Positions 31,273 through 35,757 of a stretch of 35,757 nt of DNA are shown piece by piece (position 1 is the stretch's first letter; each line of letters opens with the position of its first letter). The notes beneath the pieces were generated by a model. It was not told where the DNA came from. It did not search any database and saw nothing but the letters and a program-made list of their open reading frames with translations. The position numbers were made by a program, and so were the translations under genes. Source of the stretch: Mesotaenium endlicherianum (taxonomy: Eukaryota > Streptophyta > Zygnematophyceae > Zygnematales > Mesotaeniaceae). The stretch is from contig WELA01008765.1 of NCBI GenBank assembly GCA_009602735.1, forward strand, positions 104,270 to 140,026, written 5' to 3'.

Positions 31273-32939
31273 ATGTCGGGCTTAACCCTCGCAGCAGGCC
31301 CTCGGGCTAAGCCACCTCCATTAATGCCAGATTACAAACCACCAGCCCCAGTGGGAGGTCTTGTTGGTTCGGTGTCCTTCTTGCAGGTGCAGATGATCTC
31401 ATATATTTCAGTCTTCACAATAAGCGGTTTAGTCCCTTATTCCGAGTTGCTCTTTGCTCTGTTCGTCTTCGTCTACATAGTCGTTCTCTCGGCATTTGTT
31501 TTTCCAAACACGTACGGGAAGAAACCTCCTGCAGTCTTTGCTGGAAGAAGATACTTCCAGCTCTATGTGGTTGGAGGAACAGCCCTTGGACTTTTTTTGC
31601 CACTTGGATACGTGTTTGGAAGTAAGTTCTCAGGCCCTAACTTTCTGACAAGGAGTGCGACTCGAGGCATGATTTCTACTGGTTATGCAAGAAGTGTTTC
31701 ATATACTAGCCTCAAAGTGGGAGATTCTTCAAGAGTTGCTCGTTTACTTACTAAATTTTTTACCATGCTAGGGCTTTGAATTCTGGAGACTGTCAGAAAG
31801 CATGCACAAATATGAGTTTACATGCACAATGAAAAGCAGGGGGTTGCTGTTGAGAAATAGTTGAAAACAGTGACGTGAATAAGCAACCCAGGAGGACTAT
31901 TGCTGACAGGTTCACCAGTAGGACTTTGCGGCCTGTTTTCTTACGGAAATATAATGTGTTCTCCTCATGAAAGACCAGCCACTCGGCTTAAACTTTCTGA
32001 TTGCTAGTCCTCATCTGTGTTAGGCAGAAGCACAAAGTCGAGGAGAATTTTTACTAAAGGGCACAGCTTTCCTTGAGCGGAAGTTGTCAAGTGTGTAAGC
32101 TGCTGGTGATGTTAAAAAAAAGGTCGACCATTGTACACCTATGTTTGGAGCTGACGTGGGGAGACGATTCTTTGTAGCACCTGCATTGATTTGTGTAATG
32201 ATGCAAGCCCCTGGGACTATTTTGGTTACTCCTTCCTTTGGGCCCTACAGGTTAATCATGACCTTGCAAAACGACCTGGAGTCACATTTTGCTTGTACTC
32301 CTACACTTTAAGTATATGGTCAGCTTTAAGCTACTGGTGTCTGAGCAATATAGGATGATCTTCAGCTGGGAGTCGTTGCCTTAAGCTTCTACCATAAATG
32401 CCGTTATTTTGTGCTCGCCTGCAGGCTTTACAAGAGGCGATCAGGTTGGCGTTCAAGCTGCAACGCCACATCTCTTCCTTTTGTCATGTCAAATTCTGGC
32501 AGAAAGCATCATTGGAGAAATGAGCAGCGTGTCTCTGCCAGTGAGAGCACTGGTGCCCTGCCTCTTCACTGCAAGAAGAATTATCAGCATTAGCTCTTGG
32601 CTACGGGAGGTTAACAGGCCAGAGAATGCGCTCGGAGTGTGGACTGATTTTGGCAGACTTCTCGCAATAGCTAATGCTGTCTTTTGGTCATTTAACCTCT
32701 TTGTGTTCCTGGTGCCCATCTTCCTTCCTCTGGCTTTCAAGAAGCACTTTGAACTTCAGCATAGCAACCAGACTGTTGCTCCTGCAGCTGATTCCCCGCG
32801 CTCTTCTGTGCCCTCTCCTCGGAGACATGATGCCTCAACTGCAGCCCCTTTTTCTCCTAGGCAAATGGGGGCTGAAGCCAGGTCCTACAGGGAAAAGCCG
32901 GCTGATCAGATTCTCAGTGAATTGGATAAGAAGTCTTAG
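31273..32939 (+). CDS. Multi-pass membrane protein, DUF7733-like, copy B
   Basis: Two exons, 31273-31621 and 32425-32939. The donor is GGAA|GTAAGT and the acceptor CCTGCAG|GCTTT, phase 1, giving 287 residues. It begins MSGLTLAAG and has the same hydrophobic order as its minus-strand paralogue: QVQMISYISVFTISGLV, LFALFVFVYIVVLSAFVF, GGTALGLFLPLGYVFG, ATPHLFLLSCQIL and IANAVFWSFNLFVFLVP. The block VSLPVRALVPCLFTARRI is encoded within one exon, where copy A has an intron. The C-terminal tail after LAFKKHFELQ is about 50 residues longer than in copy A and Ser/Pro-rich. Reading through the donor would instead end at 31779 with 168 residues, so intron retention would give a truncated form. Confidence 0.82.
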
Positions 32940-34191
32940 ATGAGGGGGATGGGCAAACCATGTACGATAAGTTAGACTGTACATACTCCCAAGGGGTAGT
33001 GTTACAATGTACCATAGTCTGTTAGAAATGACAAGTTCTTCACCCAATCCAAGACACTCTGCTTCGTCAAAGTTCCTGTTTCTTGCTTGTTAATGCAGAG
33101 TATACATTTGTCCACGCAAAATTCATCTTCAGATGGGAGAGCGAGAAATGTTATGTTGCTTGCATGTTGCATGCTGAAGGACTAGATGTACATGCAAACA
33201 ATTTGATGGATGAAACTAAAGTTTGTGCGCGTTGGCCTACAGCTGTGGTGCAGTCACATCTCTTATTTGCTTCTGAACACGAGCCAGATGTAGACATGTA
33301 GACATCTACTTTTGATCGGTGAAGTGTGGATTGCACCTAAGATATATGCAGCTTTTCTGTTATTCATGTTCTGTACAGTGCTCAAAGATGTACAGCATTA
33401 GGGAGAAATTTGACTGAGTCATCACCAACGTTTGTGCTCAGTTTGAGATTTATGGGGGGTCCGGGAGGTGCAAAGGGGGACCTTGCTCTGATCCTCTGGA
33501 AAAATCTCCCTTCTGGGCCATTGTGAATCTTGTGTTTTCTAGATTCTAGGCCGTTATTGACCACATGGGAGACTGTAGCAGTGTGATGCGGTCATGAAGC
33601 AGGCGAAGCCAGCGACTGGTGCGGAGATGACCATGTTACACATCGATCTACATGTCAAATAAGACCACAATTATTGAAACGGGTGAATCATATATAACTC
33701 CATAGAAAGACTTGAAAACATGATGACAGGGACTCTGCCTACCCAACAATCTGATCACTTAGGTTCATGATCCAAATTTTCCTTTTTGTAGCTTAATTCC
33801 TTCTCTGCCGTTGGTTGCAGCAACCTCCTCAAGCTTAATTGAGTGATCAGTCTGACATTCAATAATACCGCTGCACATTGAAGGCAGATGATGCTAATCA
33901 TGTATAATGGCATTCTAAACAACTAGTTGCCACTCTGCCGCTGCACATTCTCGCTCCGCATCATCTTCTCCGCTCTGCATACTGGTATTCTGAACAACTA
34001 GTTGCCACCAAACTTTATAAGAATGCAATTTAGATGTGGACATGAAAAATTGCAACAATTGAAATACTTAAATGTGATGTACATATGGAGTGCACTACCG
34101 GTACTCAGAAATACCAAAGAGTTATTTCTACAAGACTACCTTCCTACACAAACAAAATGACAACATGACATGCGAAGAAATACATGACAAC
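32940..34191. other. Downstream of copy B, no recognisable gene
   Basis: About 1.25 kb. The left part should be the 3' UTR of copy B. The longest frame is 72 codons. A short sequence including CATTCTAAACAACTAGTTGCCAC near 33910 recurs with changes near 33988, a local direct repeat of about 20 bases. Nothing else stands out. Confidence 0.5.
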
Positions 34192-34571
34192 TTACAGGCG
34201 ACTTTGCAGAGATGGCAGCCTCACGGATATGAGACTTTCCCTTATTTCTACTGATTTGTGCGCGGGGGCCACCGAATCCAGCCCAGCTGGTCTCTCCACT
34301 CTACCAGTGTCCGCCCCCTCTTCAGCCGAATCGTTCCGGCCGATAGCTTTCAAGAAACGAGCAAATTTCGAGCCCTTTTCCTGGCCTGCATTGTCACTAT
34401 GCTTGCGATTCGCGGCATCACCGCCTGACTGGTGCTCCAAAGAGCTGCTCTTGGGGGGCGTTGCTTGCAGTGCAGGAGGAAGGGCCGGTTTGGCAGGCGC
34501 CAGTGACCAGACAGCTGATAACGATCCATCTGGCCTGTCCAGGGCTTCCAATAGCCGTAAGTTTCGTCCTT
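34192..34571 (-). CDS. Probable 3'-terminal exon of an unrecognised gene
   Basis: Minus-strand open frame to a stop at 34192. It follows an acceptor TGTGCAG (34572-34578) with a modest upstream pyrimidine tract; the exon would start with two bases of a split codon. It encodes about 126 residues: NLRLLEALDRPDG near the start, then a Pro/Ser-rich middle, a basic stretch KGSKFARFLKAIGRN and an acidic-to-polar tail. The composition is protein-like and disordered apart from the basic helix. No family recognised. Upstream exons in 34600-35480 could not be placed with confidence. Confidence 0.4.
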
Positions 34572-35078
34572 CTGCACATTGTAGTTGCAGCAAGAGAGCG
34601 GACGCCGGACGCTGTCAGTCCGAGCTGGACTCTAGAAGCAATGCAGACAGTACGTCACAGAGAAAGTAGAGCTTTCAGCAGCGACAAGCGTACGTCTTCA
34701 GAAGCAGCTGCCTTGGAGGAGGGGTGAAGCATAGTTTGGCGGGGAAAGCCAGCGCTCTTGGCTCTGGCTCTGCTTGTTGCAATCGTGACGAAACACAAAG
34801 TCGATGCATGCACAACATGGATGCACCACTCCAGACACCTAGAATGATTTTCACCCCCCCTCCTGACTGCGCAGAGCTGTCAGCCTGCCCCCAAAACAGG
34901 GCAAGCGAAGGAAACAATCCGCCCAGAGCACGCAACGTACTGGCACCATCTCCAGGGTTGCGCACTTTGCACACCGCCTCACACCTCAAAAAGCTTTCTT
35001 ATGTAGCAAGCACACAGGCGACCACAGAGGACATCGGCCTCAGACATCTGGCCAAGCTGACTCACATAGCAGGCACAA

Positions 35079-35130
35079 GGGCAAGCACACGGGCAAGCAC
35101 ATGGGCAAGCACATGGGCAAGCACACGGGC
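35079..35130. repeat. 12-bp minisatellite (GGGCAAGCACAY)n
   Basis: Four full copies of a 12-base unit, alternating ACAC and ACAT at the end, plus a partial one. The unit length keeps frame in any reading. It lies in the region between the two probable minus-strand exons. Confidence 0.9.
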
Positions 35131-35480
35131 GAGAGCTAGACCGAGCAAGACTCCCTCTAGAGCTCTTTCTGATCCCGCTCTCCTCACCGCAAGCACAGAA
35201 GAACCCGAAAGACGGGGCACGCGAAGAAATGCCAGAGAAACTAGACGCAAACCAACAGCGGCCCCCGTCAGGAGAGCGTGAGCGTGGACGACGACCCTCA
35301 CAAGCTGGAAGCCAGCCGTGACCATGACTGCGCTCCACTCAAGTCGTCAAAGGCAGCAATACTCGCTTGAGGGAAGACTCCCACTATTAAGAAACAGGTC
35401 TGACCAGCGCCGGCCGCGCACATGACTGACAGGTGCAACGAGCGAGAAAGTGACGTGCGCGGGGGGGAGCGGCCGCTCAC

Positions 35481-35585
35481 CGTCGGCTGCAAAGTCAAAG
35501 ATAGGAGCGAGAGCAGCGCAGGGCAGGCTGAAGTTGAGGTGGGGCAGCACCACTCCTCCATTGTGACGCGCATGGCTGCCACACG
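35481..35585 (-). CDS. Possible upstream exon of the same unrecognised gene
   Basis: Minus-strand segment with acceptor GTGGCAG (ending 35586) and donor GACG|GTGAGC (35480-35475). It encodes RHNGGVVLPHLNFSLPCA and continues ALAPIFDFAAD. The donor is strong and the reading is hydrophobic and non-repetitive, which makes it look like real coding sequence. I cannot identify it or prove linkage to the exon at 34192. An ATG-initiated frame starting at 35582 would read the same DNA differently. Confidence 0.3.
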
Positions 35586-35757
35586 TCACCCCCACCCTCC
35601 ACCCCCCACCATCCAGCTGTCAGTGCCGCCATCGACTGGTGAGTTCATTAAGGCAAGGAGAACACATGGTGCAATCACATTGCTTCCCGGGGTGAAGCCA
35701 GGGAAGGGGGAAAGGAGGGAAGGCAGGGGGGCAAGGAAGGACGGTGTGTGTGGCGGG

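Noticed and set aside
31273..31779. 168-residue single-exon gene
   Set aside because: A consensus donor at 31622 and the paralogue's intron at the same codon show the real gene is spliced to 32425.

Overview
The window looks like nuclear DNA of a green-lineage eukaryote, most likely a streptophyte (streptophyte alga or early land plant). It has spliced genes with GT-AG introns, two plant-type LTR retrotransposons, many microsatellites and long intergenic stretches. Two of the protein families (UNC-13-like/DUF810, and a membrane family I recall as DUF7733) are, to my knowledge, plant-lineage families. I cannot name the species. Nothing here is operon-like, and I see no rRNA, tRNA or CRISPR array.

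Layout: (1) 87-3249, minus: the 5' three coding exons of a UNC-13-like MUN/DUF810 protein (PATROL1 relatives), running off the left edge. (2) 3250-6143: intergenic, with a minisatellite and a palindrome. (3) 6144-20242: a Ty1/copia element whose 5' LTR was split by a complete 7.6-kb Ty3/gypsy chromodomain element (6182-13794) with a perfect 5-bp target duplication. Both are coding-dead (stops and frameshifts), yet each carries an unexplained extra region between pol and its 3' LTR. The copia one includes an intact antisense ORF. (4) 21027-24849, minus: a five-exon gene for a ZNRD2/Auto_anti-p27-type zinc-ribbon protein, reconstructed from phase-consistent splice sites. A 598-bp exact duplication around a single N inside its first intron is almost certainly an assembly error. 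(5) 25090-25626: weak evidence for a small minus-strand gene. (6) 28688-29897 (minus) and 31273-32939 (plus): two head-to-head paralogues of a multi-pass membrane protein, sharing one intron position and differing by a second intron. (7) 34192-35585: probable minus-strand exons of an unrecognised gene.

How they relate: the host genes suggest membrane traffic (UNC-13-like protein with NPF motifs) and uncharacterised membrane proteins, but no shared pathway is visible. The clearest second-look signals are UG-rich tracts standing where polypyrimidine tracts should be at three 3' splice sites, the accessory segments of the two retroelements, the W-box cluster in the copia LTR, and the divergent paralogue pair.
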